Of a stretch of 64,000 bases of DNA, positions 1 to 8,792 are shown piece after piece. The stretch is from NCBI GenBank assembly GCA_900768185.1, contig CAAGCB010000044.1:62001-126000 (forward strand), written 5' to 3'. Within the stretch, counting starts at the first letter, position 1; each line of letters begins with the position of its first letter. The stretch comes from Alphaproteobacteria bacterium (GTDB taxonomy: Bacteria > Pseudomonadota > Alphaproteobacteria > CAAGCB01 > CAG-977). The position numbers and the translations under genes are program-made. The notes under the pieces are model-generated. The model made no database searches. It was not told the origin of the DNA and saw nothing but the letters and a program-made list of their open reading frames with translations.

Positions 1-15
1 AAGGAGTTGCGTACT

Positions 16-1347
16 ATGCACTGGTATGAAATGAAATTGGGGGGCAGGGGATACACCAATTCGGCGGTTTCGCAGGTGTGCCGCCCCGACCGGATCGCCG
101 ACGTGCCGAAATATCTGGAACAGGTCGGCAAAAACGGCATCGTCGTCCGCGGTTCGGGCAACAGCTACGCCGATCAGGCGATCAACGGGGACGGCGCCGT
201 TATGATGACGGGGCATCTGGATTCAATTCGCTCCTTTGATTCCGAAACGGGCGAACTGGTGTGCGAACCGGGGGTGACCTTGCGCGCGATTACGGAATTG
301 TTCGCGCCGCGCGGTTTCATGCTGCCGACGGCGACGGCGTCCGGACAGCACACGTTGGGGGGCGCGATCGCCGCGAACATCGTCGGCGTGAACGGGCATC
401 GCCGCACGTCTTTGGCGCGTTCCGTCAACTGGATCGAGGTTTTGCTGGCGGACGGTTCCGCCGTTCGGGCAAGCGAAACGGAAAATACCGAATTGTTCAA
501 AGCCGTTGTCGGCGGACAGGGACTGATCGGCATCATCATTCAGATTTCAATCACGCTGTTGAAGCGTCCCGCGGACAACGTTGTCGTCGAACGGCGCCGC
601 ATGGCGAATCTGAACGAACTGACCGAAGCGCTGAAGTCGGCGCGTAAAACGTCGGATTTCTGTTGCGCGTGGCTGGACACGTCCGCGCGCGCGGACGCGG
701 TGGGACGCGGCGTTTTGATGACGGCGTCCTTTACGCGGGATTCCGCGACCGTTCCGTTGTTCTCCGCGCCGAAATGGAAACCGCCTTTGCCGCATTTCTT
801 TCTGCGTTTGGCGTCGACTCCGTTTGTCAAGCGTTTGCGCTACCGTTTATCGCCCGCGGACGGCAAAACGGTTGAGCCGTATGAAAAGTTTTTGTATCCG
901 TCGGACAGCGTGCGTTATTTCACGCATAGGGGCGTCTATCAGTTTCAGGCGTCCTTTCCCGAAGCCGAAGGACCGCAAGCGATCCGCCGCATTTTGACCG
1001 AAATGGCGCAAACGGGCGTTTCCGCCTGCCGCGCCGCGTTGGTTTTGACAAAGGAAGACACGCTGTCCTATCTGGGGTCGGCTTTGCGCGGCTATACGAT
1101 CAGTCTGGATTTTATCCGTCGTAAGGGATTGGAGGATTTTTTAAAGCATCTGATCACCGTCGTCGGCGAACACAACGGCAAAGTGTCCGTTCAGGACGAC
1201 GCTTTGCTGGAACCGCGCAATCTGGTGCTGATGTACAAGCAGTTGGAAAAATTCATCAAAATCAGGGACGTGTTCGATCCGCAGAAAAAATTTGATTCGA
1301 ATTTCGGTCGCCGCCTTTTCGCAAAGGAGAGAAAAGATGAACAATAA
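16..1347 (+). CDS. FAD-linked oxidase, DprE1-like (decaprenylphosphoryl-ribose 2-oxidase family)
   Basis: Predicted flavoprotein of 443 aa in the PCMH/D-arabinono-lactone oxidase superfamily. The N-terminal FAD domain shows VVRGSGNSY near residue 45 and TLGGAIAANIVG near residue 112, where DprE1 proteins have a very similar glycine-rich FAD loop. The C-terminus has the DPQKKFDSNFGRRL-type ending found in DprE1-like oxidases. In the family this enzyme oxidises the 2-hydroxyl of polyprenyl-phospho-ribose as the first half of an epimerisation; that substrate is inferred here. I chose ATG 16 because AAGGAG (1-6) sits 9 nt upstream; a TTG at 7 would be too close. The stop overlaps the start of the next gene, an SDR resembling DprE2, so the two are probably co-translated. 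The upstream region lies outside the window. Confidence 0.75.
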   Translation: MHWYEMKLGGRGYTNSAVSQVCRPDRIADVPKYLEQVGKNGIVVRGSGNSYADQAINGDGAVMMTGHLDSIRSFDSETGELVCEPGVTLRAITELFAPRGFMLPTATASGQHTLGGAIAANIVGVNGHRRTSLARSVNWIEVLLADGSAVRASETENTELFKAVVGGQGLIGIIIQISITLLKRPADNVVVERRRMANLNELTEALKSARKTSDFCCAWLDTSARADAVGRGVLMTASFTRDSATVPLFSAPKWKPPLPHFFLRLASTPFVKRLRYRLSPADGKTVEPYEKFLYPSDSVRYFTHRGVYQFQASFPEAEGPQAIRRILTEMAQTGVSACRAALVLTKEDTLSYLGSALRGYTISLDFIRRKGLEDFLKHLITVVGEHNGKVSVQDDALLEPRNLVLMYKQLEKFIKIRDVFDPQKKFDSNFGRRLFAKERKDEQ

Positions 1348-2080
1348 ACGGACTTGGATCGTTCTGGGCGCGACGGGGGTCGTCGGGCGCGCTTTCGCCC
1401 GTCAGGCGGCGCAAGAGGGAAACGACGTCGTTCTGACGGGAAAAAACGGCGAAGACATGGAACTGGCGGCTCGGGACATTCGCGCGCGCTATCCCGACAT
1501 CGACGTTTCCGTCGTTGAACTGGACACGGGGGATTTGGAATCCTTTCCGAAAACGGTCGCCCGATGCGAAGAAACCGCTAAAAACATCATCAGCGTGTTC
1601 TCTGCGCTGGAAACGGTCTATTCGCAAAAGGAATGCGGCAAGGATTTGGGAAAAATCAAAAACATGTTCCAAATCAATTTCCTGTCGCAGGTTTATTTTC
1701 TGTCCGCGATCGCGCCCGTGATGCAACGGCAGGAATGCGGCGAAATTATTGTTTTGGGATCGACGGCGGGCGATTTCGGCATGCTTGACAACTATTCGTT
1801 CGGGGCGACAAAAGCCGCGTTGAACGTCTGGTTGCAGGGCTTCCGCGAACAGATGGCGCAAAGCCACGTCGTCGTCACGACGGTCAAAGCCGACGACTGG
1901 GACACGGTCGGGGAACGCCGTCATGTGTTTTGGCACGAGCCGCTGGACGCGCGGGCGTGTGCGCGCGCGTGCATGAACTATGTTCGCGGCGGGGCGAAAA
2001 TCCGCTATTTCCCGTGGTACGCCGCCCTGACGGTTCCCTTTAGACGCCTCCCCGCCGTTTCGAAAATGACGCGCAAATAA
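1337..2080 (+). CDS. DprE2-like short-chain dehydrogenase with catalytic Tyr replaced by Phe
   Basis: A 247-aa SDR. The nucleotide-binding motif GATGVVG lies at residues 11-17, the catalytic-loop Ser is Ser142 and the active-site Lys is Lys159. The tyrosine of the YxxxK motif is Phe155 (FGATK). The alignment around it (N-Y-S-F-G-A-T-K-A) matches the DprE2 pattern N-F-V-Y-G-S-T-K-A, so the substitution does not look like misalignment. The Pro-Gly pair that normally follows strand 6 is also absent. ATG 1337 is preceded by AAGGAGAG and lies 11 nt inside the end of the FAD oxidase gene. In DprE1/DprE2 pairs the second enzyme reduces the keto-sugar intermediate; whether this copy is active is doubtful. 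It may instead be a partner or binding subunit. Confidence 0.75.
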   Translation: MNNKRTWIVLGATGVVGRAFARQAAQEGNDVVLTGKNGEDMELAARDIRARYPDIDVSVVELDTGDLESFPKTVARCEETAKNIISVFSALETVYSQKECGKDLGKIKNMFQINFLSQVYFLSAIAPVMQRQECGEIIVLGSTAGDFGMLDNYSFGATKAALNVWLQGFREQMAQSHVVVTTVKADDWDTVGERRHVFWHEPLDARACARACMNYVRGGAKIRYFPWYAALTVPFRRLPAVSKMTRK

Positions 2081-2095
2081 CCGAAAGGAAAGACC

Positions 2096-3943
2096 ATGCC
2101 CGAACCTTTTTTCGCCGACGCGTCGATTTTGCGCATCCGTGACGCCGTTCCGGTCAAGGCGACGTTTCTGGAAACGGCGTCGGACGGTCATTTTTTCGGT
2201 TTTTGCACGCTTGAAGACGGCAAGCTGACAGAGGCGCGCACCCTGTTTGCGAACGTCGGGGCGTCCGCTTTGATTCCGAATGTCAGTTCGGTTTTTCTGG
2301 GCAACAGGCTGGGCGGAAAAACACCCGTCTTTTTCGTGATTGAAAACGGATACGAATTGAACAAGGGAACGTCGTGGTTTAACGACGCCGCGTGCGGTCA
2401 GAACGGATTTTGGAAATTTTTAAAACCGGCGGAAAGCGGTTTGGTTCCCGCTCTGGAACAGGGAAAAACCGTTTGGAAAAATGCCGGCGGGCAGACGGTT
2501 TGTCCCGCCGTCGACGCTACGGTCGAAACCGTCCGCCCCGTTCTGGTCTGGCAGGCGAACGACGGTCGGATTTATACGGCGAAAGGAAAAATCTACCACA
2601 GCTGCGCCTATGGTCTGCACCCCGAACTGAACCCCGACGGCGCGCGCCGCTTTGTCTTTACGACGCAAAAGGAAAGCGCGTCCGTTTTGTTGTGCTTTAT
2701 CGACGGGGCGATTCCGCCCGCAAGGCAAAAACCGCTGATGGCTTTTCGTTTGCAGGCGGGCGAGGGCAATTTTCAGGCGCTGTTGCGTAATAGAATCGTC
2801 GCTTTTGTGCCGATGCTTTCCGATGACGATCGGGTTTTGTCGGCATCGGTTGAAATTCCCGACGAATTTGAAGACAAGCTGGAAATCGACGGCGTCGCGG
2901 ATACGCGAAACGTCACGGTCGGATCGGATTCCGTTTCGGTTAAAATCGACGACAACCGTTTGGAAATAAAGGGAAAAGCCTGCGCCGCGCTGTACACGGC
3001 GCTGTTGACGCGCGTGAAAATCAAAACGGACGCGACCGCGCCCGCGAAAAGCAAGGTCGTTGTGACGGTTAAAACGGAAACCGATACGATCGAATCAAAA
3101 GGTGAAGTCGATATCCTGTCCGAAAAGACGGCGGAACAACCGTCGTCGCCGATTATCGCCAAAGCGGCGCACACGCCGCCCGCGTCGATTTCGAATTTTT
3201 CAACGTTGCCGGCTTTCTACGCCGAAACAAGGTCGGAAACCCTGCCGTCGTTTCTGACGCAGACGGAAACGCCCGCCGTTCAAAGCGCGCCGAAGCCGGC
3301 GGCTTTTAATAAAACGGTTTTGATTACGGGCGGGGCGCGCGGGATCGGGGCGGAAATCGCGCGCGCGCTGGCGGCGCGGGGGTGTGCCGTCATCGCGCAT
3401 TGCGGCGCCGATGTCGCCGACGCCGTGAAACTGGTCGAGGAACTGCGCCGCGCGGGACACGGCAAAGCGGCGTATGTGCGCGCCGATTTCAATTCCGTCG
3501 ATGAAACGAAAAGTCTGATTGACGATGTGACGCGGACTTACGGCACGATAGATTTGCTGGTGTTTGCGGCGTCAGCCGATGCGTCCGATTCGGCGATCGG
3601 CGGCTTTGACGAAAACGCCGCCGTCAATTTGCGCGCCCCCTTCATTTTGACCGATGCTTACGCCCGCCGCATGCCGAAAGGACGCGTCGGCAACGTGCTG
3701 GCGGTTTTCAAAAACGACCAAACGGGTTTTTCGTCCGCCGCGCTGACAAAGGCGGCAACGCGCGATCTGGTCGCTTTGGCGGGCAAAACGCTGGCGGACA
3801 AGATTCGCGTCAACGCGCTTGCCGTGTCCGGATATGACGAAACGGCGCGCGGGCGTTTGGTGGACGCCGTTTGCTTTTTGGCGCAGAATCCTTTGGTTTC
3901 GGGGCAGGTTTTGGAATTGGGCAATTCGTCTGTTAAAAAGTGA
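2096..3943 (+). CDS. Two-part protein: unknown N-terminal domain fused to a degenerate SDR domain
   Basis: A 615-aa protein starting at ATG 2096 after AAAGGAAAG, 15 bp behind the DprE2-like gene and probably in the same operon. Residues 1 to about 310 are not recognised; they look like a mixed alpha/beta soluble region without signal peptide. About 310-405 is a Thr/Pro/Ala-rich linker. Residues 408-615 form an SDR fold with the classical TGGARGIG at 411-418. Aligning the active site gives Lys552 but Ala548 where Tyr is expected, and the catalytic Ser strand reads GNVLAVFKN with no Ser. The domain therefore probably binds a nucleotide or partner without oxidoreductase chemistry. Its position suggests a role with the upstream oxidase. 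Function unknown. Confidence 0.7.
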   Translation: MPEPFFADASILRIRDAVPVKATFLETASDGHFFGFCTLEDGKLTEARTLFANVGASALIPNVSSVFLGNRLGGKTPVFFVIENGYELNKGTSWFNDAACGQNGFWKFLKPAESGLVPALEQGKTVWKNAGGQTVCPAVDATVETVRPVLVWQANDGRIYTAKGKIYHSCAYGLHPELNPDGARRFVFTTQKESASVLLCFIDGAIPPARQKPLMAFRLQAGEGNFQALLRNRIVAFVPMLSDDDRVLSASVEIPDEFEDKLEIDGVADTRNVTVGSDSVSVKIDDNRLEIKGKACAALYTALLTRVKIKTDATAPAKSKVVVTVKTETDTIESKGEVDILSEKTAEQPSSPIIAKAAHTPPASISNFSTLPAFYAETRSETLPSFLTQTETPAVQSAPKPAAFNKTVLITGGARGIGAEIARALAARGCAVIAHCGADVADAVKLVEELRRAGHGKAAYVRADFNSVDETKSLIDDVTRTYGTIDLLVFAASADASDSAIGGFDENAAVNLRAPFILTDAYARRMPKGRVGNVLAVFKNDQTGFSSAALTKAATRDLVALAGKTLADKIRVNALAVSGYDETARGRLVDAVCFLAQNPLVSGQVLELGNSSVKK

Positions 3944-4019
3944 CGCGCGATCGAGTCTTTTTATCAGGAAAAAGCCGTCAGCCTTTGTTTTACACCGCTT
4001 GCCGCCGCGACAGCCGAAG

Positions 4020-4028
4020 TTATCCACA
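4020..4028 (+). promoter_or_regulatory. DnaA box (perfect TTATCCACA)
   Basis: Exact match to the high-affinity DnaA box consensus, on the left edge of the AT-rich tract. Confidence 0.65.
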
Positions 4029-4219
4029 GCGACGCGCGCCTAGTCCGAACGGAAAAATAAATCAAGAAAAAGAAATCGAAAAAAATAAAAAATAATGCTT
4101 GATTTAAAAATATATAAATTATACAAAGACTTACGGAGCATGCCTATTTTTTAGGCAATTTGATGAAAAGCAAGGGAAACCCTATATCAAAGGGGTATGA
4201 AAACGGGATTTGCACAGAC

Positions 4220-4228
4220 TTATCCACA
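4220..4228 (+). promoter_or_regulatory. DnaA box (perfect TTATCCACA)
   Basis: Second exact DnaA box, same orientation, 200 bp from the first and 58 bp before the uvrC start. Confidence 0.65.
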
Positions 4229-4285
4229 GGTTTGGGGAAAACTTAACATTTTATTTAAAAACGATAAAAAGGGTTGAATTTCAAT

Positions 4286-6157
4286 ATGATAGACGAAAAT
4301 GAACCTGTTTCCGAAACCGCCGAATCCGGCGAGTCGGCGTTAAAGCCCGTCGGGGCGGCTTACGTTTCGGCGCATTTGCCGTTTTTTCCCGAACGACCGG
4401 GGGTCTACCGCATGTTGGACAAGGCGGGAAAAATTCTGTACGTCGGCAAAGCCAAAAACCTGCGTCGGCGGTTGGAAAATTACGCCCGCCCCGAACGGAC
4501 GTGCATGCGCATTCAGCGCATGATTTCGCAAATCGATCGCATCGAAATCATTGAAACGACAACCGAGGCGGAAGCTTTTCTGCTGGAAAACGATCTGATC
4601 AAACGGTTGAAGCCGTACTACAACATCTTGCTTAAAGACGATAAAACGTTTCCGCACATTCTGATTACGACGCGCGACGAATGGCCGCAGGTGATGAAAC
4701 ATCGCGGCGCCCGCGATAAAAAAGGCGAATATTTCGGACCGTTCGCATCGGTTTTGGCGGTTAACGAAACGCTGGAGGTTCTGCAAAAGGCGTTTTTGTT
4801 GCGTACCTGCACCGATAACGTGTTTTACCACCGCGCGCGTCCGTGCCTGTTGCACCAAATCAAGCGGTGCAGTGCGCCGTGCGCGGGAAAAATCAGCCGC
4901 GAAGATTACAGGGCTTTGGCGGACGAGGCGTGCGCTTTCATGCACAACAAAAGCACAAAAATTCAGGAAGATTTGGCAAAAAAAATGGAACGGGCGAGTC
5001 TGGAAATGCGGTTCGAGGAAGCCGCCGTCCTGCGCGACCGCATTCGCGCGTTGAACCGCATTCAGGCGCAAAGCGGCGATTTGGACGGCATTTCCGATTG
5101 CGATGTCGCGGCGATTTACACGGACGGGGAACAGACCTGCGTACAGGTGTTTTTTTATCGCGGCGGGCGCAGTTGCGGAAATTTCGCGGCGTTTCCGACG
5201 CAAACGGCGGGACAGACCGACGGCGAGATTTTGCAGGCTTTTTTGGGGCAGTTCTACATGACCCATTCCCTGCCGCGGGAAATTCTGCTGTCGACTCCGT
5301 TGCCCGAAAGCGATGTCGTCTCCGCGGCGCTGAGCGCGAAAGCGGGCTGGAAGGTCAAGCTGACGGACGCCGTGCGCGGCAATCGCAAACGGCTGGTCGA
5401 ACGTGCCGGAATGAATGCGAAAGAGGCGCTGATCCGCCGTCGGTGCGAAGGGGCGGCGCGCGCCGAACTGCTGGAACGGTTGCGGGAACTGCTGGATATC
5501 GACCACCCGATTTCGCGCGTCGAAACGTATGACAACAGCCATATTCAAGGGACAAGCGCGGTCGGCGCGATGATCGTCGCAACGCCGGACGGTTTTGACA
5601 AAAAATCTTACCGCAAGTTCAACATTTCATGGGATACGTTCACTCCGGGCGACGATTTCGGCATGATGCGCGAAGTGCTGACCCGCCGTTTCAAACGCGG
5701 GCTGGCGGAACGCAACCTGCCCGATGTCGTGTTCATTGACGGCGGCGAAATCCAGTTGCGCGTCGCGCTGGACGTGTTGAGGGAACTGAACGTTCCCGAT
5801 GTCGTCGCCGTCGGCGTCGCCAAAGGCGTCGATCGCAACGCGGGCAAGGAAACGCTGTATTTCGCGGATCGTCCGCCCCTGCATTTGGAATTTGACAATC
5901 CTTTGCTGCACTATATCCAGCGTTTGCGCGACGAAGCCCACCGTTTCGCGATCGGCACGCACCGGATTAAACGGCGCAACGACACGCTGGTGTCGGCTTT
6001 GGACGACATCGCGGGTATCGGAACGCAACGCAAAAAAGCGCTGTTGCGGCATTTCGGATCCGTGCGCGCGATTAAAGCCGTCAGCGCCGATGAAATCGCC
6101 AAAGTGGAGGGAATCAGCCCGATTTTGGCAAAGCGGATTTTTGATTCGCTGAAATAA
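4286..6157 (+). CDS. uvrC: UvrABC excinuclease subunit C
   Basis: Nucleotide excision repair endonuclease that cuts both sides of a lesion after UvrAB loading. The 623-aa protein has the N-terminal GIY-YIG nuclease domain (GVYRML then LYVGKAKNLRRR, about residues 35-65), the CAPC-like segment of the Cys-containing region (CSAPCAGKI near 205), a UVR motif rich in E/R near 235-260 that contacts UvrB, the RNase H-like second nuclease domain (YDNSHIQGTSAVGAMIV near 417) and C-terminal helix-hairpin-helix repeats (DIAGIGTQRKKALL). Length is normal for the family. I placed the start at ATG 4286; a TTG at 4274 is in frame but the AAAAGGG at 4267-4273 is immediately beside it. It sits alone, just right of the candidate origin. 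Confidence 0.95.
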   Translation: MIDENEPVSETAESGESALKPVGAAYVSAHLPFFPERPGVYRMLDKAGKILYVGKAKNLRRRLENYARPERTCMRIQRMISQIDRIEIIETTTEAEAFLLENDLIKRLKPYYNILLKDDKTFPHILITTRDEWPQVMKHRGARDKKGEYFGPFASVLAVNETLEVLQKAFLLRTCTDNVFYHRARPCLLHQIKRCSAPCAGKISREDYRALADEACAFMHNKSTKIQEDLAKKMERASLEMRFEEAAVLRDRIRALNRIQAQSGDLDGISDCDVAAIYTDGEQTCVQVFFYRGGRSCGNFAAFPTQTAGQTDGEILQAFLGQFYMTHSLPREILLSTPLPESDVVSAALSAKAGWKVKLTDAVRGNRKRLVERAGMNAKEALIRRRCEGAARAELLERLRELLDIDHPISRVETYDNSHIQGTSAVGAMIVATPDGFDKKSYRKFNISWDTFTPGDDFGMMREVLTRRFKRGLAERNLPDVVFIDGGEIQLRVALDVLRELNVPDVVAVGVAKGVDRNAGKETLYFADRPPLHLEFDNPLLHYIQRLRDEAHRFAIGTHRIKRRNDTLVSALDDIAGIGTQRKKALLRHFGSVRAIKAVSADEIAKVEGISPILAKRIFDSLK

Positions 6158-6260
6158 TCCCCTTGTATCTTCGAAAGTCGACATAGCCTGTTGCCCGTAT
6201 GGACACGACGCGCGTTCCCGAACACAATGAAACATTGTTTCAATTCGGGAGGTGTCCTAT

Positions 6261-8792
6261 ATGTCCGATAACGAGTCGTTGAAAATTTTTGCCCCCGTAT
6301 CCGGCAAAACCGTGGCGATCGAATCCGTTCCCGATACCGTTTTTTCGGAAAAGACCGTCGGCGACGGGTTGGCGATCGCGCCTGTTTCGTCCGTTTTATG
6401 CGCGCCGGTCGACGGTGTCGTGACTCAAATACATTCGGCGCGTCACGCGTTGAGCGTTCAAACGTCGTCGGGCGTATCGATTCTGATGCATATCGGGCTG
6501 GACACGGTGATGCTCAAAGGCGACGGTTTCGATGTCAAAACCGCCGTCGGACAGCGGGTGAAAAAGGGCGATCCGCTGATCGCGTTCGACCGCGCCGTTA
6601 TAGAACGCGCGGGAAAAAATTCTTTGGTCGTGTTGATTTTAACGGATATGGAACGCGTATCCGCGATGACCGTGAACGAAAATCAAGACGTCGAGGTCGG
6701 ACGCGATGTCGTCGTTACGGCTGAAATCGGGAACGCCGCCGTTCTTCTGCCCGCCGGCGGCGGCGTCGGGGCGCGATCGTGGGAAATCGAAATTAAAAAT
6801 CCGTCGGGGATTCACGCGCGTCCCGCCGCGGTTTTGGCAAACGCGGCGAAAGCTTTTTCATGCGCGGTTGAAATCGTTTCGAACGGGAAAGCCGCGAACG
6901 CCAAAAGCGTTGTCGCCGTGATGGGCGCCGATTTCCGCAAGGGCGACCGCGTGCGGCTGATTGCCGACGGCGCCGATGCCGAAAACGCGATGAAGGTTCT
7001 GATTCCGCTGGTCGAATCCGGCTTGGGCGAGGATTTGACGCGTCCCGCCGTCGTTCCGGTCGCGATCGGGCAAAACGCCGGCGGTCGAACGGACGGCGTT
7101 TTTACGGGAGTTCCCGTATCTGCGGGTACGGCTTTGGGCGTGGCGGTTTTGCTGACCGACGCGGCTTTGGACGTCGAGGAGTTCGGCAAAACGCCAAGCT
7201 TGGAAAAGAAAAAACTCGCCGCCGCCGTGAACGAGGCGAAGATGCAACTGTCCGACGTGTTTGAACAAACGCGCGAAACGGCGGGCGAGGACAAAGCTGC
7301 CGTGTTCAAAGCGCACTTGGAATTGCTGGACGATCCGGAAATCATAGAGCAAACGAACGCTTTGATCGACAAGGGACGCTCCGCGGCTTTCGCGTGGCAA
7401 CAGACGGCGAACGCGCTGGCGCGGCGGTTTTCCGAAATGAAAAACGAACTGCTGGCGCAACGGGCGGGGGACGTGCGCGATGTCGCGCGCCGTGTCTTGC
7501 GGTTGCTGACGGGCGAAGTCGAACAAAAGGTCGCCCTGCCCGACAACGCCGTCGTCATCGCCGCCGATTTGACGCCGTCGGACGCCGTGACGCTGGATAA
7601 AAACAAGGTTGTCGGATTCGCCACCGTCGGAGGCGGAGCGTCGTCTCACGCCGCCATTCTGGCGCGGTCGATGCGTTTGCCCGCCGTTGCCGGACTGCCC
7701 GAAAGCGTGCTGGAGATTTTGAACGGCACTCCCGTTTTGCTGGACGGAACGAAAGGCGAGCTTCGTCCGAATCCGGACGAACGGGCGAAACGGTCGGCAG
7801 TCGCGCGACAATCGGCTGAACGTGCCGAACGCGCCAAAACGGCGGCTGACCGGGACAAACCCGCCGTGACGGTTGACGGTGTCGCGATCGACGTGTGGGG
7901 GAATGTCGGTTCGATCGACGACGCGCGTCGGGTCGTCGAATACGGCGGAAGGGGCATCGGTTTGCTGCGTTCGGAATTTTTGTTCGCCGCGCGTCCGGAC
8001 GCGCCTGACGAAAACGAGCAGGAAGCCGTTTATCGCGAAATCGCCGAAACGGCGGGGATCGGAAATCCCGTCGTTCTGCGCACGCTTGACGCCGGCGGCG
8101 ACAAGCCTTTGCCGTTTTTGAACATGGAAAAGGAAGACAATCCTTTTTTGGGCGTGCGCGGTTTGCGCCTGTCGCTGCGGAACAGGGCTTTTTTTGAAAC
8201 GCAGATCCGCGCGGCTTTGCGCGCCGCCGAAAACACGGAACTGCGTTTGATGCTCCCCATGGTGACAGACGTTGATGAATTTTTGCGCGCGAAAGAAATC
8301 GTCGAAGGCGAACGCGAACGGATCAAAATCGCCGGACGAATGAAAATCGGCATGATGGTCGAAGTCCCCGCGGCGGCTGTCATGGCGGATAAGTTCGCGC
8401 CGTACGTCGATTTCTTTTCCGTCGGGACGAACGATTTGACGCAGTACGTTTTGGCGGCAGACAGGGGAAACGCGCGGCTGAACGCCATGACGGACGGTCT
8501 GCACCCCGCCGTTTTGCGGCTGGTGCGCGCGACGGTTGACGGGGCTGAAAAATATCAAAAGCCCGTCGGCGTCTGCGGCGCTTTGGCGGGGGACGTCGCC
8601 GCCGTTCCAGTGCTGATCGGTTTGGGCGTTCGGGAACTGAGCGTCGAACCGCCGCTGATTCCCGTCGTCAAGGCGACAATCAGAACATTGAACCTTGACG
8701 TTTGCCGTAAATCGGCTTTGCGCGCGATCGACTGCGAAAGCGCCGCGCAAGTGCGCCAAGCGGTCGCTTCGGATCAAGGAGGGGAAAAATGA
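6261..8792 (+). CDS. Fused PTS protein EIIA(Glc-type)-HPr-Enzyme I
   Basis: An 843-aa protein combining the cytoplasmic phosphorelay of the sugar phosphotransferase system. Residues 1-150 are an EIIA-Glc domain with phospho-His77 in HIGLDTVMLKG; about 172-260 are HPr with phospho-His185 in GIHARPAAV; about 285-843 are Enzyme I with phospho-His463 in GGGASSHAAILARS and a PEP-binding TIM barrel at the C-terminus (GTNDLTQYVLAADRGN). Phosphate would flow PEP to EI to HPr to EIIA within one chain. The order matches NagF/FruB-type fusions. GGGAGG at 6247-6252 lies 8 nt before ATG 6261. The last 4 nt overlap the start of the EIICB gene (ATGA), so the two genes form one operon and a self-sufficient transporter. 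Confidence 0.92.
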   Translation: MSDNESLKIFAPVSGKTVAIESVPDTVFSEKTVGDGLAIAPVSSVLCAPVDGVVTQIHSARHALSVQTSSGVSILMHIGLDTVMLKGDGFDVKTAVGQRVKKGDPLIAFDRAVIERAGKNSLVVLILTDMERVSAMTVNENQDVEVGRDVVVTAEIGNAAVLLPAGGGVGARSWEIEIKNPSGIHARPAAVLANAAKAFSCAVEIVSNGKAANAKSVVAVMGADFRKGDRVRLIADGADAENAMKVLIPLVESGLGEDLTRPAVVPVAIGQNAGGRTDGVFTGVPVSAGTALGVAVLLTDAALDVEEFGKTPSLEKKKLAAAVNEAKMQLSDVFEQTRETAGEDKAAVFKAHLELLDDPEIIEQTNALIDKGRSAAFAWQQTANALARRFSEMKNELLAQRAGDVRDVARRVLRLLTGEVEQKVALPDNAVVIAADLTPSDAVTLDKNKVVGFATVGGGASSHAAILARSMRLPAVAGLPESVLEILNGTPVLLDGTKGELRPNPDERAKRSAVARQSAERAERAKTAADRDKPAVTVDGVAIDVWGNVGSIDDARRVVEYGGRGIGLLRSEFLFAARPDAPDENEQEAVYREIAETAGIGNPVVLRTLDAGGDKPLPFLNMEKEDNPFLGVRGLRLSLRNRAFFETQIRAALRAAENTELRLMLPMVTDVDEFLRAKEIVEGERERIKIAGRMKIGMMVEVPAAAVMADKFAPYVDFFSVGTNDLTQYVLAADRGNARLNAMTDGLHPAVLRLVRATVDGAEKYQKPVGVCGALAGDVAAVPVLIGLGVRELSVEPPLIPVVKATIRTLNLDVCRKSALRAIDCESAAQVRQAVASDQGGEK

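Larger units (their letters stand above)
3944..4285. other. Candidate chromosomal replication origin (oriC)
   Basis: Non-coding gap of 342 bp. It holds two perfect DnaA boxes (TTATCCACA) at 4020-4028 and 4220-4228, in the same orientation and exactly 200 bp apart, plus a weaker TTATACAAA at 4119-4127. Between them, about 4050-4130 is almost pure A/T, a good DNA-unwinding element. A GANTC site (GAGTC, the CcrM methylation motif of Alphaproteobacteria) lies at 3953-3957. No ORF, tRNA or obvious terminator explains the gap. Perfect boxes are rare by chance in DNA this GC-rich. The dnaA gene is about 48 kb away, which is compatible with other alphaproteobacteria, where dnaA and oriC are separate. 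Alternative: a DnaA-regulated promoter for uvrC. Confidence 0.55.

Noticed and set aside
6858..8777. 639-codon minus-strand open frame under the fused PTS gene
   Set aside because: Shadow of a well-supported gene; no protein-like features.
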